Shown here one piece after another: positions 1 to 12,634 of a stretch of 64,000 nt of DNA. Each line of letters opens with the position of its first letter. The first letter of the stretch is position 1. The stretch comes from Phalacrocorax aristotelis. Taxonomy: Eukaryota > Chordata > Aves > Suliformes > Phalacrocoracidae. Under the pieces are notes generated by a model. It did not search any database. It was not told where the DNA came from and saw only the letters and a program-made list of their open reading frames with translations. The DNA lies in the NCBI RefSeq assembly GCF_949628215.1, contig NC_134297.1, positions 2,232,001 through 2,296,000 of the forward strand, written 5' to 3'. A program made the translations under genes and the position numbers.

Positions 1-349
1 CAAGTGCTCATGGGATGGACTTTTGTTAATAACAAAGGGCTAGGGCCATGGATGTTTTAATACCCGGCTCTGTTCCCTCATTATATATTGAGAGAAGGTC
101 ACAGTCTCTCCATGACTCAGCTTCTCCAACCTTAAAAAGTTAACAATGCTCCTATTTTCAGAGAGCCCACTGGGAGTTTCCAGATGAGGTAGCAACTGTT
201 CTTAAAAGAATGAAAACATATGCATTTCTTCCTTGCCTTACTTAAAAAGAAACTACAAGGAGCTCCAAACAGTGGTGAGATATCTGGGTTTAGGTTTAGG
301 CAGAGCTCAGGCCAGAATCATTTAACAAACTCAGCAAACCTGGACTTAC

Positions 350-3300
350 TTGTCCTCGCCAAACTCAAACTTCCCAGGACCGTTCCTCAGAAGACTGCCA
401 TTAATCCACTTAGGAATAAGTCCTTTGATCTTCGCTGGGATGGGCTGAGGGGTCTCCTCTACTGTCTGCATTAAGAGCGAGATGCATTGCAAACCCTTGG
501 GGCTCTGGCATGTGATTTGCTCTTCTGATGGGCTGGGTAGGGAATTTTTTAAACCTGCCAAGAAAGCCGTGAGAACAAAAAGCAGGTAACTAAGATTTTC
601 ACTTGAATAAACAGACAATTGCTAGAGTTTGAGTTTTGATGTCTAGGAGAATAGCACTCAGCATTCTACAAGCAGCCAAGCTGTAATGGATATTCATACT
701 AAAACTGTGTTCCCATAACATCCCACACATCCACAGGGACCTGAAAATCCAGTGGATTTAACTCTACTGTAGTTAATCCATTAGAGACACCAGTTCTGCA
801 GTCCAAAGGAGGTAATAAAATATATGATGATAGGAAAGAAAAGAACTTTTAATTACAGAAGCTTATAGTTGGAATTTATTTCAATAAGTAACTAAGAGCA
901 AGCGACATATGGATATTTATCATAAGAGTCTGTGAGGTTGCAAAAATAAATCTGTTCCAAGTTAGGATGATACACAGAGTAATGTTGAGGAGAAGCCCTA
1001 AAAATAATCTCCCAGTGGTTTCTGACAAGCAGTCTGCTGAAGTAAGTAATGGAAAGAAGCTAGTCTGACTGTTGCAGACCAAAGCTACAAGCAGAAAGAT
1101 GTAATTAGGTACCTTGCAAAGCAGTGCATGGTGCCTCTATACAATAATGTTTCCGAAAGCAAGGCAGAGCAGGGCACACCTCAGATAGAAGAACTGCGTT
1201 CTAAAACACCCTCGAACTCCACCTTTGGTATCACAATCATGGGTGAGTTAAAGAGACAGAAGAGAGTGTACATACTGTGACATTTTCCCATGATTTGTAA
1301 TCTAATCAGTCATCACCCGAGGTGTTTCCAAACATAAAGCAGAGCACAGAACAACAACACAGAACACATCAAAAAGAGACCGTGGTACTCAAGCAGTATA
1401 TGCTGCTGACTTTTTTACTTCTGCTGCATTTGAAGTCTTTCTAAGGTCCTTCTACTGTTCAGTCACTAGTGTGTGGCCTTTAATCTTTATAGCCATATTC
1501 ATTATTGATTCTTCTGTAGACCCAGATTTTCTTCCTTTTTGTTTGCAAAGTAGAAAAGTTTTTCATAAAGCCCTTGACTGCAAAAGCTTTTGCAGTAAAG
1601 CATACATGGGAAAGAAAAATCAATACAGCATAGAGCTAGCTGAAGACAGAGGACAGGGACAAGCACTGTCCATGCTTTGAGGTTTGGAGCATTGCAATTA
1701 AAGATACAGTTCATTTCAACTCCATGCTATCAGATCAGATGCCAGGATGGCTGTGTATGGCCTCTAGCATGCACTATGGCATCACAACCCTCGCTGTGCT
1801 TACGCTCACTGCTGCTTAAGGATGAATTCACCAGCACACAGCGACATACAATTTAACAAGCAATATCCAGGTCAAACGTGGTCAGTGCTGCCTCAGACAC
1901 TTCTGGCTAGGACTTAATCTGAGCTGGGTTTAAACAAGGGTTTTTGAAACAGTGTTGAAAAATCGTGCTATAAGGTTGCTCACAGTACGAAGCAGCATTT
2001 CACAGTGAAGAAATTTTATGCCACCGATATTCCTTTTAACTTGAATAGTGAGCCAAAATTCAGGATCTCCCAGCTTGGGAGTTTAGGGGAGGGGATGTAT
2101 TGTGGCGTTAGGTGCCTTCAAAACAATGCCCTATTTTTAACAAAACTGTACAACATCCTCTACTGAATTAAAAAAAGAAAAAAAAACACAACCAAAACCC
2201 AGCCGGTTTTTTCTGCCCATAGTACAAAGGCTCTTCTAGAAAAAGAAGAGGAAAAAAAAGCAGCTCATTAGGAAGAACATGCCACAGAACAATCCACTGG
2301 AGTCCCAGTGGACTAATCTAAATCCAGGCAAGCCATACCTTGTTACGCAACATATGTTACGAACATGATGTTGAAGACCCCAAAGTATTGGAATATAGAT
2401 TGTCATGTTTTCCTTACACTGTACATGGAGGACTCTGCTAAGCTGGCATTATCTGAAATGCAGTAGACTAGAAGCTTATAGGCTATTGAAAGCTGTACAG
2501 TTCGATTCTTAAACTCACCAGTACTATCTGATTTCAGAAGCTCAAAGGGGCAATTGCTGGCTTTTCCACTTGCACAAAAAAACACGAAACAGAAAATAAC
2601 TGCACTCTCCTCCAAAAAAATGGAAGTCAGGAAGAACACAAATGAAACTGCACTGAAATATATTTACAGGACAGGACAAAAGAGATCCAACAGATTTACC
2701 TGGTAAGTAAATAAGCAATAGCAGAAAAGGAGAATTTCTGATGGAGCCTCTTGTTTAAATGCAATATGCCCCTGATTAAGCACAGCTGTAGCACAAAAGC
2801 GTCAAGAAAGCAGGAACTGATTGGAATGCTGTGTGCTAACAGCAGACACTTATTGGCTCCAGTAGCCTGGCTTGCAAAGCCTCATCAACACAAGGATTGT
2901 TTTAGCAATCCATTTAGCTGCAGAGGTGGATTTACCTAGAAGGTATGCACGCTATTGCCTTCTCTCCCAATGCTAGCACCTCCTCATCTGTCGCAGGCTT
3001 CACACCCACAGGCCAGTGGAGTTGCTTTGCTGCACTGCTCCACCCTCACCGTAAGACCGTTGAGCCCTGAGCTAAACTAGAACTGATGAAGATTTAGGTA
3101 TAAATGAAACACTGCTAAAAAAAGGACCGCATGGCACACAGAAATCTACTCCTGAACAGGATCTAGTAGAGACAAGACCATGCACTGAACAGATACCAGA
3201 CTGATACTGAACTTCATTCTGATTTTTTGATGCAGCAATTTGTTCTGGTTATACTAGTCACTTTCACCACTGCTTCTTCTAGCCTACGTTCTTTAATCCA

Positions 3301-6300
3301 GGTGATTAAGTGAAGCTGCTGCACAATTTACCTGTGAGTCTCTGAAATCATGTGTTCACATCTACAGAGGAAATTTGTTATTTCAGACAGGAGAACATCT
3401 GCAAAAGAACTGAGTTGGGAGACAGCATTTTTCTGAGCTTGCTTCTTTAGAACAGCCACAGACAGAATGGGTGTTAGACATGCAGGAAGGTAAATTGCAA
3501 GATCCCTTCAATGTAGTTCTCTGGCTTGCCAATCCTCAAATCCTTCTTTAGATCTCTAATATGGTAAGTCAGCGAGATAAAGAATTCAGGCTGCAGGGCT
3601 AAAGCAATTAACCTCAAACCACCAACATCCTCTCCCTCTTAAAATTCAATTAAGTTCTGATTAAATCCTATATGAAGCACTCAATCTGATCCCAACACTC
3701 CTGCTTCAGAGTATTTCCTTTGACATAAGGAAGTAGAGGCATTTCATACAAACCAACACCTGACAGGTTTAGCAACTGCCATCAGTATTTGCAGAAATGT
3801 AGCCTTAGTAGGCCAAGCTGAAGTTTGTAAAGATGTAAAATATGCAGAAAAAATAAGAGCAACCTGTCCCTAAGGAGACATTTTTGCATCCAAGCAGAAA
3901 CAAAGATGGCATGACCAAGGATGGTACTAAATAGAAACTTTCTGGAGAGCAGCGTAATTACATACAGGTATTTAGAAAGATAAACTTCACAAAAGAGCCT
4001 GAACAGGACTGGAAAGACCTCGTGTGTCATCTCCTCCCAACTGCTGTCCCAGAAAGTCATATATATGAACTCTGTCTTAAAAGTTACTACGTTTCCTGGC
4101 ACTTATCCCCTCTTTGGAAGACTGCTCATTGCCCAGATGATTAGAAAAATCCTCTGAATTACAGAAGGACTTTATTCATAGGGGACTTTGTCCCCCTTGC
4201 TCTTCTGTCAGCACTGTTATGTGGCTTCGGTAGTTCTCCCTGTCTTGTGTTTACCACATGTTGTATTTAGAGTGAGCAATCATGTAACTTCCTAAGCTAA
4301 ACAAGACAAGTTCTTTTCCTTTTCATTCTCCTGCAATAACCTTGCCATTCACATGATCATCTTAGTAATCCTTCCTGAAATCTGATCTAGTTAGAATTCA
4401 TCTAGTTATAATCCATTTCAAGTCGTAGTCAACAGGCTATATACAACAAGAACGTGTAAGCTAATACCCTGTCCTATCAGACCAGAAAGAAACAAGCATA
4501 GTGAGATAATGTGCTATCTTTCCCTCTGGGAACCACCCGAATGAGCTGAAGATCCTGACAATAATGCATGCAAAATATAATCAAATCATGACACCCAGTT
4601 GAGTCAAAACAGAAGTTTTCAGAAACATGGCAAGCCATTCTAGGACAATTTTGAAAAGCCAGGAGGAGGGGAGGGGCGCAAGGGAAATTTTTTTTTTAAA
4701 AAAAAAAAAGCAGGTTTGCTCTGGTAAGTTTGCTCTGAAGACATTCAGGACAAGAAACAGAAGACAAAAATATGCAATGACCTCCTCTAAACTCAACACA
4801 ACACACAAAAAATGTGCTTTTTACTTGCATTACTTAAACTGCCTCAGTATTGCAGATCACTACTCTGATCTGGAAATAAGATGTCAGGGAACTCCTTAGT
4901 GACAGATTCCTTGCTGACCAGCAATGCAGCATTTGAACACTGCAAGGGTGGTTGGGCGGGTGTGGTCAGACAGGTTCTTTGCAGGGACTTTATACACCCT
5001 GTCCTTTTGTTTCTTTTTTTTTAAGGAATCGTTATCTGTGCAATGTACTGAGATTGATCAGTAGCACCAGGGGCAAACAATACATGCTAATTAGCCCATG
5101 GACTTAAGACCAGAAGGGCCTAGTGTAATTCATTCCCCTGTCAGCACAGAAAGGCTTGCAGTCAAATAAAAAAAAAATCAAGCTTCTGCAATATGTATGC
5201 AGGACAGTACAATACAGAATAAACATCTCAAAGGAAATAATTTTGTTGCTAAGCTGTAAGTGATCACAGCAGTGCTTAAAAAAAGAAAAAAAAAAACAGA
5301 ACAAAACACCACAGCTGTACATCCTACACTTCTCTATTAAAAAAAAACAAAACTGAATAACATCTACCCTCCAAATGTAACCACAGTTCAATACTAAAAA
5401 CTTAAATTTATCTGCACCGACTCTGAAATGCACTGAGCAGGTAGAACACAAATACTTCTTACTTGAATGCACTGGTCATGAGCAATTGTAATAAAGGTGT
5501 ATCACCTTCAGATAAAAGCTCAGTCATAAAGCCTAACTTATTGTAACATCTAGCTACTCAAGAAGGCACTAATCTCTGCAGAAGACAGAAGACAAACTGT
5601 TTTTTTAAGCAATATGTAAATAAAATTAAATACTGACTCTGCTGTACTGTTTTGGCTACACTCCAAGACGGAAGAACTTGAATAAGCAGTAAATCAAAGA
5701 CACTACAGTCCCAATGGCCTTACTGCATTTGCCTGAATAAAATACCTGAAAATCAGCACAAGGTTACAATCTGCCAGCTCAAAAATCTCATTTCTGGACA
5801 GTAATTCCCATTTTACCTCAAACCTTTAAAAGTAAGCTTAAGATTTAATCTTCCTTTGGCATATCAGAGCAGAGGCAGTGCCAAATACAGCATTGTAATT
5901 TTTCCTCAAATCTTTTCTAAAGATTGTAAGCAATTACTAGACTTATCATAGCCTGGCATTGTTCGTTCCTGTACTGTTTCCATTCAAAGAGCAGCATGCC
6001 ATGATTTCTCTGCCTGTCACAAACTGACATCCTAGGATCGATTATTTATATCCAGAAAGAGTGGAACCAATGACAAGGATCTTGAAAAAGTTTCTGTACC
6101 AAAGAAGTCACTGAGTCAGACATTAAATTGTACTTAAACAGCAATGGGTGAGACAGAAAATCTTAACAGTGGAGGCAGGAAACACAGAAGCTGTTTCCTA
6201 GCTGCGAAATTGAAATCGCATTGAATATAGCACATCCACTTTGATTTTAACCTACATATTCCAATCCAAGGCACAGGGAGCACCAACATTTGTCTCCACA

Positions 6301-8485
6301 TGCAACTGCACGGTCTAGTATCTTGACTCAGAAGGACATCCAATACCAGACTTAAGAGCAGACTTTAGGAAACAGAATGCTCACAGCTGGTATTCTTCAA
6401 GCAGTGAGAGTGAAGCAAGAATTCTATTTCCCCTGAGGATTCAAGTAAATTCAGAATAACCATACAGCTGATTTGGAAATCCTCTATTACAAGATATGGG
6501 CCATGTTATGGTCCCTGAAAATCACAGACTGGAACAACAGGGCATGGAAACCAGCTTTCCCCATCCCCCCACTCTGAACTGAAGTTGCTGTAGTTACTGA
6601 CTGCTGCCATCCAGACTCCAGCCTTCACCCTCTGCCTTCGCCAGGGTTGAACACCTCAGCTCACCCAAGTGTCCCACACTGATTTGAACTGAAGTTGTTG
6701 CACTTGCCTTGTGTCTGCTGGGAAGTCCCCGTATTTGACTCCTTGTTCCATCTAGCTTGTTGATTTCCCATTGTCAGGGGCTCAGCCGCCCACTTCCTTA
6801 CTAACAGGCAAAGAAGCAAAGAACATAAAAGTGACAGAAAACACAGGGAAAAAGAAATGGATAAAAGGAGTAGAGAAAGGCTTGTCAAAGGGAGGTAAGG
6901 GAGAAAAGCACCTGTGAACTCTGCATACTCTTACATATGAAATGAAATATCTGTTGATTTCCCAAAGACACCTGTAGAAATAGATTCTACACTTCAGGGG
7001 TGTTTTTTTGATGACATGAAGAAAGTTATTTCTTTATTAAATACCGATTTACACAACCAAGTCCCTGCAACACTTATCCTAGAAAGGCACCCTGAACAAC
7101 TGGTGAGTTAGGAAAATTTTGCCGGTGTCACAGGAAACATATCAGATGGAAGAAATTTTATTCACACTTTTTTCTTTTATTATCACTGTTTCACTCAAAT
7201 GCCTGAACAAATAATAGAGGGGTTTCTTTTTCATGATCCAACATTCTCACCTTTTAGCTAAACTGAGACAATTCTACAGCAGCAAGCTTTTTAAAGAAGA
7301 CCTTAGTAAATGTCAGGGAAAATCCGTAATTTTCAAACAGATACAGAAAACGAGGTAATCATCACTCAGGTAGTCAAGACAATAAACACAGCTCTTTACG
7401 TTCCTTATTCCTTTATGTTCTTTATGTTCCTTTTTATGTTCAGCTTCAAAGCATAATGAAAGAGGTAGAGTGCAAGAGAATTTACATTTAGCAGATAGCC
7501 CCAGTTTAAACATTATACAGTTTTTGCAATCTGCTAGCAGATCAAAAGAACATCACAAATGTATGTCTATAGGTTTTTTTCCCAGCAAGAGAGTATTTTG
7601 ACACCTTGAAATGCTAATACCATAGGTTGTTTTATATAACATTCCCAATGCCAGACTTAATATCTGGTCATTTAGTTTGCATTAATTAATTACTCTGTCT
7701 CTGAATTTTCTGTCTTCCATCTCACAGAGGTAGTTGATCTTACTCCAGCTTAGTAACATGCACAGTGAAAAAGAAACCTCCTGGACTGTTCCTAAATTTG
7801 TATCCATGGATGTGTTCTGGTGGCACAACAAGGCAGGTTTGAGAACCTGTCACATCTTTCATACCCCAGAAGCAATCCTTTGATCTAACCACCACCACCA
7901 AAAAGCAGAGATTCTGGTGAATTAAGTCATGATCTTTAGTGGTTCCTATTTTGCGATAACAGATCTCACTCTCTTGGACCAAAAAAAAAAAAAACAAACC
8001 TTGGGGTAGTTTTCCACTTGTATGTTCAGATCAAAGCCTCAGTAATGTCACTGCTCTAAACAATCTTCTCCCTTTCACATCCTGCTCACACGTTTCACAG
8101 CAGACTCCCTTGCAGGCAGAATCCGCTGCCTACTGGTTTTCCAGCTCTAAACCATCAGTATCTGCTCGTAATCCGAGGGCATCTGTGCAATGTACTTGCC
8201 TCTGCTGTTTATCTTTTCGATAAGTAACAGAGAATTCCTGGCTTCTAACAAACACTACAAATTGCTTAGTTCCCAATTTCTGACCAATAGAAATGAAATC
8301 GCTCTACCGACCTGTGACAGCAGCAGCTCTTAACAGCAACAGAAAACCCCTCTCCAAGATGATGGGATAGGAGGATTTGTTTGTTTATGCATTTTACCTG
8401 GAATGAATTGCATCAAAGAGCAGAGGAAATGCCGCAAATGAGCAAGCAGGAGGCTGATGGCAGACAAAAGGATTTTGGAAAACAT
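350..8485 (-). CDS. BCO2: BCO2, beta-carotene 9',10'-oxygenase: first two coding exons (3' part lies off the left edge)
   Basis: BCO2 is a mitochondrial iron-dependent dioxygenase that cleaves carotenoids asymmetrically and so affects tissue carotenoid colour. The secure exon is 350-554. It is bounded by acceptor TTTCTTGGCAG (ending at 555) and donor GTAAGT (starting at 349), and is 205 nt long. It encodes the conserved N-terminal blocks [35 protein letters not shown] and the start of the EDK motif; the K codon is split by the intron. This is the N-terminal edge of the seven-bladed propeller fold; the iron-binding histidines are further 3' and outside the window. Exon 2 begins after one base of a codon, so exon 1 must end in phase 1. 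A matching candidate, 8398-8485, is described separately. Assignment of exon 2 is firm; linkage to exon 1 across a 7.8-kb intron is inference. Confidence 0.85.
555..8397. other. BCO2 intron 1; no other gene recognised
   Basis: AT-rich sequence with short homopolymers (for example T/A runs near 4690 and A runs near 5290 and 5345). No open frame here resembles a known protein. A 20-bp perfect palindrome lies at 1577-1596. The stretch is best read as intron between the candidate first exon and exon 2 of BCO2. Confidence 0.5.
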
Positions 8486-8506
8486 ATTCCGCTCGGCAGA
8501 AGGCAT
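8398..8506 (-). other. BCO2: Candidate first coding exon of BCO2
   Basis: On the minus strand an open frame reaches CATTCCAG followed by donor GTAAAA at 8397, and ends in the phase exon 2 requires (one base over). Two in-frame ATGs are available, at 8506 and 8485. From the second the peptide starts [20 protein letters not shown], hydrophobic and basic like the mitochondrial leader of human BCO2 (MFFRVFLHFIRS, from memory). GC-rich, CpG-bearing sequence at about 8640-8760 lies just upstream and could be the promoter. Homology, phase, donor and location agree, but leaders are poorly conserved and no transcript evidence is available here. Confidence 0.55.
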
Positions 8507-8639
8507 CAAATCGGAGATGGTCAGGCAAAGGTACCGGTGCCAGGACGATAGTGTGCAGCCAGCACTGATGGATCGGTTGGAGAGAACTGCCTGACACCAC
8601 CATTTCAGAATAAAAGCCAGGAAGGTCTGCCCTAGCAGG

Positions 8640-8765
8640 GCAGGATGGATAAGCCAGCCTGCCAGCACTCCGCTCCACGGCTACAGCCAGGCCAGGCAGT
8701 CGCAGGGCGTGCGGGCGACCTGCCTCGAGCCCCAGCGGCGCGGCAGCCGGGCCAGGTGAGTTGCT
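8640..8765. promoter_or_regulatory. GC-rich CpG-bearing segment, candidate BCO2 promoter
   Basis: A local rise in GC and CpG content in otherwise AT-rich DNA, immediately 5' of the candidate BCO2 first exon on the minus strand. It also contains a consensus donor on the plus strand (CCAG/GTGAGT near 8755), so divergent plus-strand transcription is possible. Too small to be a classical CpG island. Confidence 0.35.
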
Positions 8766-9259
8766 GAAGTGCCAAGACAGCTAAAGCATACGTTACCACT
8801 GGTGCAAAAAGTATTTTTTCACTATTAGCCGGCTGTAGCTAGAGAAACTGGAAGAGAGGAGAGTATCTGCGCCCTGCGGCAGCCAGGCTTCAAGGCAATT
8901 CCTTTAAAAATTCTTGTCATCTTGTCTTCTCTTTTTCACCTGTCAAAAATACTTTTTCCTTGTTTTGTTTCAAAATCTGAGTAACCCATTTTGTACCTCA
9001 AAGAATCAAAAGGCTTTAGGAATATTGGTTGCCACACCACATAAGCCCATCCAATCAGATAGGGAAGGACCAGTGACAGGTCGTGCTCTGCTGTTTCAAA
9101 CTAAGATGGACTTTAGATGGGCCCTTTTCTTCAGGATGCTCTGCGGAAGCTGCTAGCGCTTTGCAAATGCACCGTGAGGGCTATGTTTGTTTCCTGTTAT
9201 TAAGCAGCTCTTAAAAGCTGCCCTGTCCCTTGAGAGAGAGCAAGGCAGCATACACAGTA
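8766..9259. other. Intergenic, nothing recognised
   Basis: Sequence upstream of the BCO2 candidate promoter and before the CR1 remnant. No conserved open frame, splice-linked exon or repeat family was recognised. Confidence 0.4.
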
Positions 9260-10640
9260 CTCTAGGTAGCCCATTCCACTGGGCTTAAGATGGGACAGAT
9301 GATTACTCATCCTAAATCTTCTGATGCAAATTGAGCTGATTTCTTGTCCTTTCTGCAAGGCACAGCAAACACCTGACTACTGTCCTTTCTATAACTTACC
9401 TGTTATCCTGCCCTCCCTTGATTTGTGCTTTCTCTAAGTTACACAAACACAACTGCTTCAACCTTTCCTCACAGATCATGTTTTCTTCACCCTTTATTAC
9501 TCCTGTTTCCCACACTGCCCTCTTGTTTTTTAATAAGCAGACCATCCTCCAGCTAAGACCAAAGTAGCACAGAGTAAAGGAGAACACTATGTTTTTACGT
9601 CTTATCTGCTGTCCTACATCTAACACATCCCAGCTCTGTTTTTTTCACCACCCAACAACGTCGTACCAACGATAGCTGTTGTTCTGGTTTGTAAGTAACT
9701 TATATGATTCCCCTTGCTAAGCATAGTGTTTTTCCCTTGTCTTTTTTGAATTTTATCTTGATTTCAGATTGGCCCTTCATCTTATGGAGATTATAGGGAA
9801 TTTTCAATGTGTGTTATTGATAGCATTTGCAACTGCTCCTAGCTTGCTGCCATGTGAAAAATTAACTCTATTCTCTAATGTCCTCCTTCTAAACCATTCA
9901 GGACAATATGGAATAAGCAAGGCTTGAAGGAGAACACTACAGGATGCCACCTAGGGTGACCTTTCAGAAAAAATTAGTATTCCTTTTGTTGACTTTTTAA
10001 CTCATTCATGTAGCCCCTACTTCCTGATTACTCTCATTTTTATATAATATCATACAGAGCAGTGTCAATTACAACAAACTATAGCCTATCTATATTTTTT
10101 CCATATTAAGTCAACTACTCTGATAAAGGAATTTTTTCAAAGTTATTTATTTATTGCTCCCCAGGTGTTTATAAAATCTTTGTTAAGAAATTTACTTCAG
10201 ACTCTCTACAAGATGTGAGATAGGCTGATTGGCCTATGATTCTTTGCCCTATTTTTCTGGCTGTTCACCGTGATGATGTAAAACACCCACTCTGCTGCTC
10301 CTTTCCAATGCTGCCTTCATCATCAGGTTTTCAAAGACAATTCAAAGACAAAAAGATTCTGCAATTAGCAAAACTGAGTTCTGATGAACTCTAGACAGAA
10401 CATCATGAGCCTTTAACACATATATTACCTACTCAATCTGGTGTTTTTCTATTATAATCCACATTTCCACATCTATGCTAAAAGGCAGTTTCATTTTAAG
10501 TAAACAGTCACAATTAGCCTTTTCTCGGGGAAGATTTCTCTTTGCTGAATACATAAGTTGTCTCTGCATCATCTGCTATTTTCCATTTTTAGTTCTTAGA
10601 AAATAGAAGAGCTATGAGAGGAACTGAGTATTAGTTTGTC
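9260..10640 (-). mobile_element. Ancient CR1/L3-like LINE fragment, heavily decayed
   Basis: The plus strand reads as the reverse complement of a CR1-type reverse-transcriptase region. Recognisable order blocks are TTTCCTCACAGATCATGTTTTC (9460-9483), the cue near 9540-9625 ending ATCTAACACATCCCAG, TTGAATTTTATCTTGATTTC near 9748, and a segment near 10205-10265 matching the CR1 stretch for 'aggctgactggtctgtaattccc'. The order is that of the 3' half of CR1/L3 ORF2 in antisense, as remembered from turtle, crocodile and bird copies. Many indels and no long open frame indicate an old insertion that predates modern bird families. The ends are approximate. Confidence 0.6.
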
Positions 10641-12466
10641 ATCACTTACACTTTCCAGACTGTGGAGGTACTCACAGCAAGCTCAGAAATGCAGAAGACT
10701 CACTGTCAAAAATGCCTTTGACCTCAAAGAGGGTTGGAACTTTGTCTAAGGTGTTTCCACATTTTTTTTTAAAAATCCATTCATTTTTTGTTACGGTTCT
10801 TGTTAATTTACTAAGGCACTGCAGCTTAAACAACAGGAGGAGAAGCTTAAAGAAAACGTAGTTACCAGCTGAGCTTTGCTGATCAGATTTGGCAGCTTTA
10901 AAGCCAATTAATTTTCTGTTCAAACCTCCTTCAGTAAAACTGGAAAGCGGATAGTGATGGGATGGGTGCCAGTTGGATTTAATGTGTAGCTCATTCCTCA
11001 GAGACAGAACACATAAACTTTTAGTTTCATATCAGAAGAAGAAAGTAAAAATTTTGGTTTGTTTCTCCCAATAAATACCAAAATACATGAGAGACGCAAT
11101 TAGTGCAGAAACATCATTAGCAGAGTAGACAAATAGGAAAACAATAACTTTTTATTTTCTAACAGTTTAGAATAAAACAGTGTGTGATGAGTATTCCCAT
11201 ATATATAGATATTGAGTCAAACACTGAAGGGCGGCCAACAGAAAAATGCTCTGTATTTTTAGCCAGCAAAGTAACTATGGAAGGCTGCCTTTTAAACAGG
11301 AAGATACCTATGTATGAAATCAACCAGTGAGTGGGTATTTCCATTGCTGAAGTATTTTTAACCTCAAAAGAAGAGAGACTGGTTTATTTTCATTTGATGT
11401 TTTAAACTTTCTGAACTTACCATTTCAAGCTGGAACTTTATAAAACTACGTATTTTTATTCATTTTACTTGGTCAGTGTTTATTTTTATATATAGCCTCA
11501 CATAGATTTGTGCAGCAAAACCAGCAGCTTTGTTGCTCTTAGTAATTTAAAAATGATTTTTTAAAATTCCTGTTTCAAAACCTTACAAAGCTTTGAATGA
11601 CTTCCCTTTAGTAAGCATAACCACACAGTTCATAATCTCAGCTAGGTTACTATGGCCGTACTTACTGACTTGACTCTCACTGCCTTTTCAAATTCTAAAA
11701 TCCCCTTACTACCACAGAGATCCCACTCTAAATTCTAACATGTAATGACAACCAACTGCATGAGGAGAAATCACCGTAGAAACATAAGAGGCATCATTTA
11801 GAGAGGTAAGTCCTGAATTTAACTGCACTTGAATGCGAGACTAAGCAGTTGCTCAGTCTTCTAAATATAGTTTTACTAAATTTTACTGGATTTTATGAAG
11901 TTTTTAAATGGAGCAAACTGCTGGAACAGTAACACTATGGGTCTGTGCCCTCCTGATCCCCGAAGGGAAGAAACTTAGATTATGTGATCCAATAGTTTTC
12001 TAAGTTCTGCTTCTTAATAATACTTAATATAAGAGCCAAAGGTTTGCAGCTTGGATATATTAGCCTCATAAACTAAATCAGGATGATCTAAATCCAGGTG
12101 ATCTCAATCGGTTGCATTTTCCTAAGCACAGAGAAAATGCAGCAAGCTTCTGATTCTGATAACAGGCAGATATTTAACAGTAATGAAAGTGGTGTAACTT
12201 TTCTTTGAAGGCTTACATAAATAACTATCCATAAATTTCTGAATTTAGACATAGATGACAATTTAATACTCTGCATTTTTTCATCATTACAGATGATTGT
12301 AGATTTTAGAAATACTGAGCACAATAGTCTAGAAAATGTAACTTCAAAAATATTCTCTTTTTCTCTCACTTCCTTCTGTTTAAACAGCATTATCAAAACT
12401 GATTACAAAATGACATACGATTATTAGGAAAAAGTAAGAGACTGGTAAAATATGAGGCAGACTTGT
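10641..12466. other. Intergenic, nothing recognised
   Basis: AT-rich spacer between the CR1 remnant and the palindromic MITE. Short open frames are present, but none has splice context or recognisable homology. Confidence 0.4.
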
Positions 12467-12634
12467 GGTGAGATTTTTGAAAGTCTTTAGATGCTGAAGA
12501 TGCAGATAGGCACCTTATGGGATTTAAAAAAAATTCCTAAGTATGTAAGGCGCTTACATCCTTAGGCACTTTGAAAATCCTACTAAGTACATATCTGCAT
12601 CTTTAGGCATCCAAATACCTTGAAAAATCTCACC
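12467..12634. mobile_element. Palindromic MITE-like element (Chompy-like)
   Basis: The left arm starts GGTGAGATTTTTGAAAGTC and contains GATGCAGATA. The right arm ends with the reverse complement, GCATC..CCAAATACCTTG..AAAAATCTCACC. The two arms pair imperfectly over about 80 bp each around a centre near 12550 (AAGTATGTAAGGCGCTTACA). The motif set (GGTGAGATTTT, TTAGGCAC, GATGCAGATA) resembles the Chompy Harbinger-type MITEs reported in crocodilians and common in archosaurs and turtles. Family naming is from memory; the inverted-repeat structure is seen directly. Confidence 0.65.
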
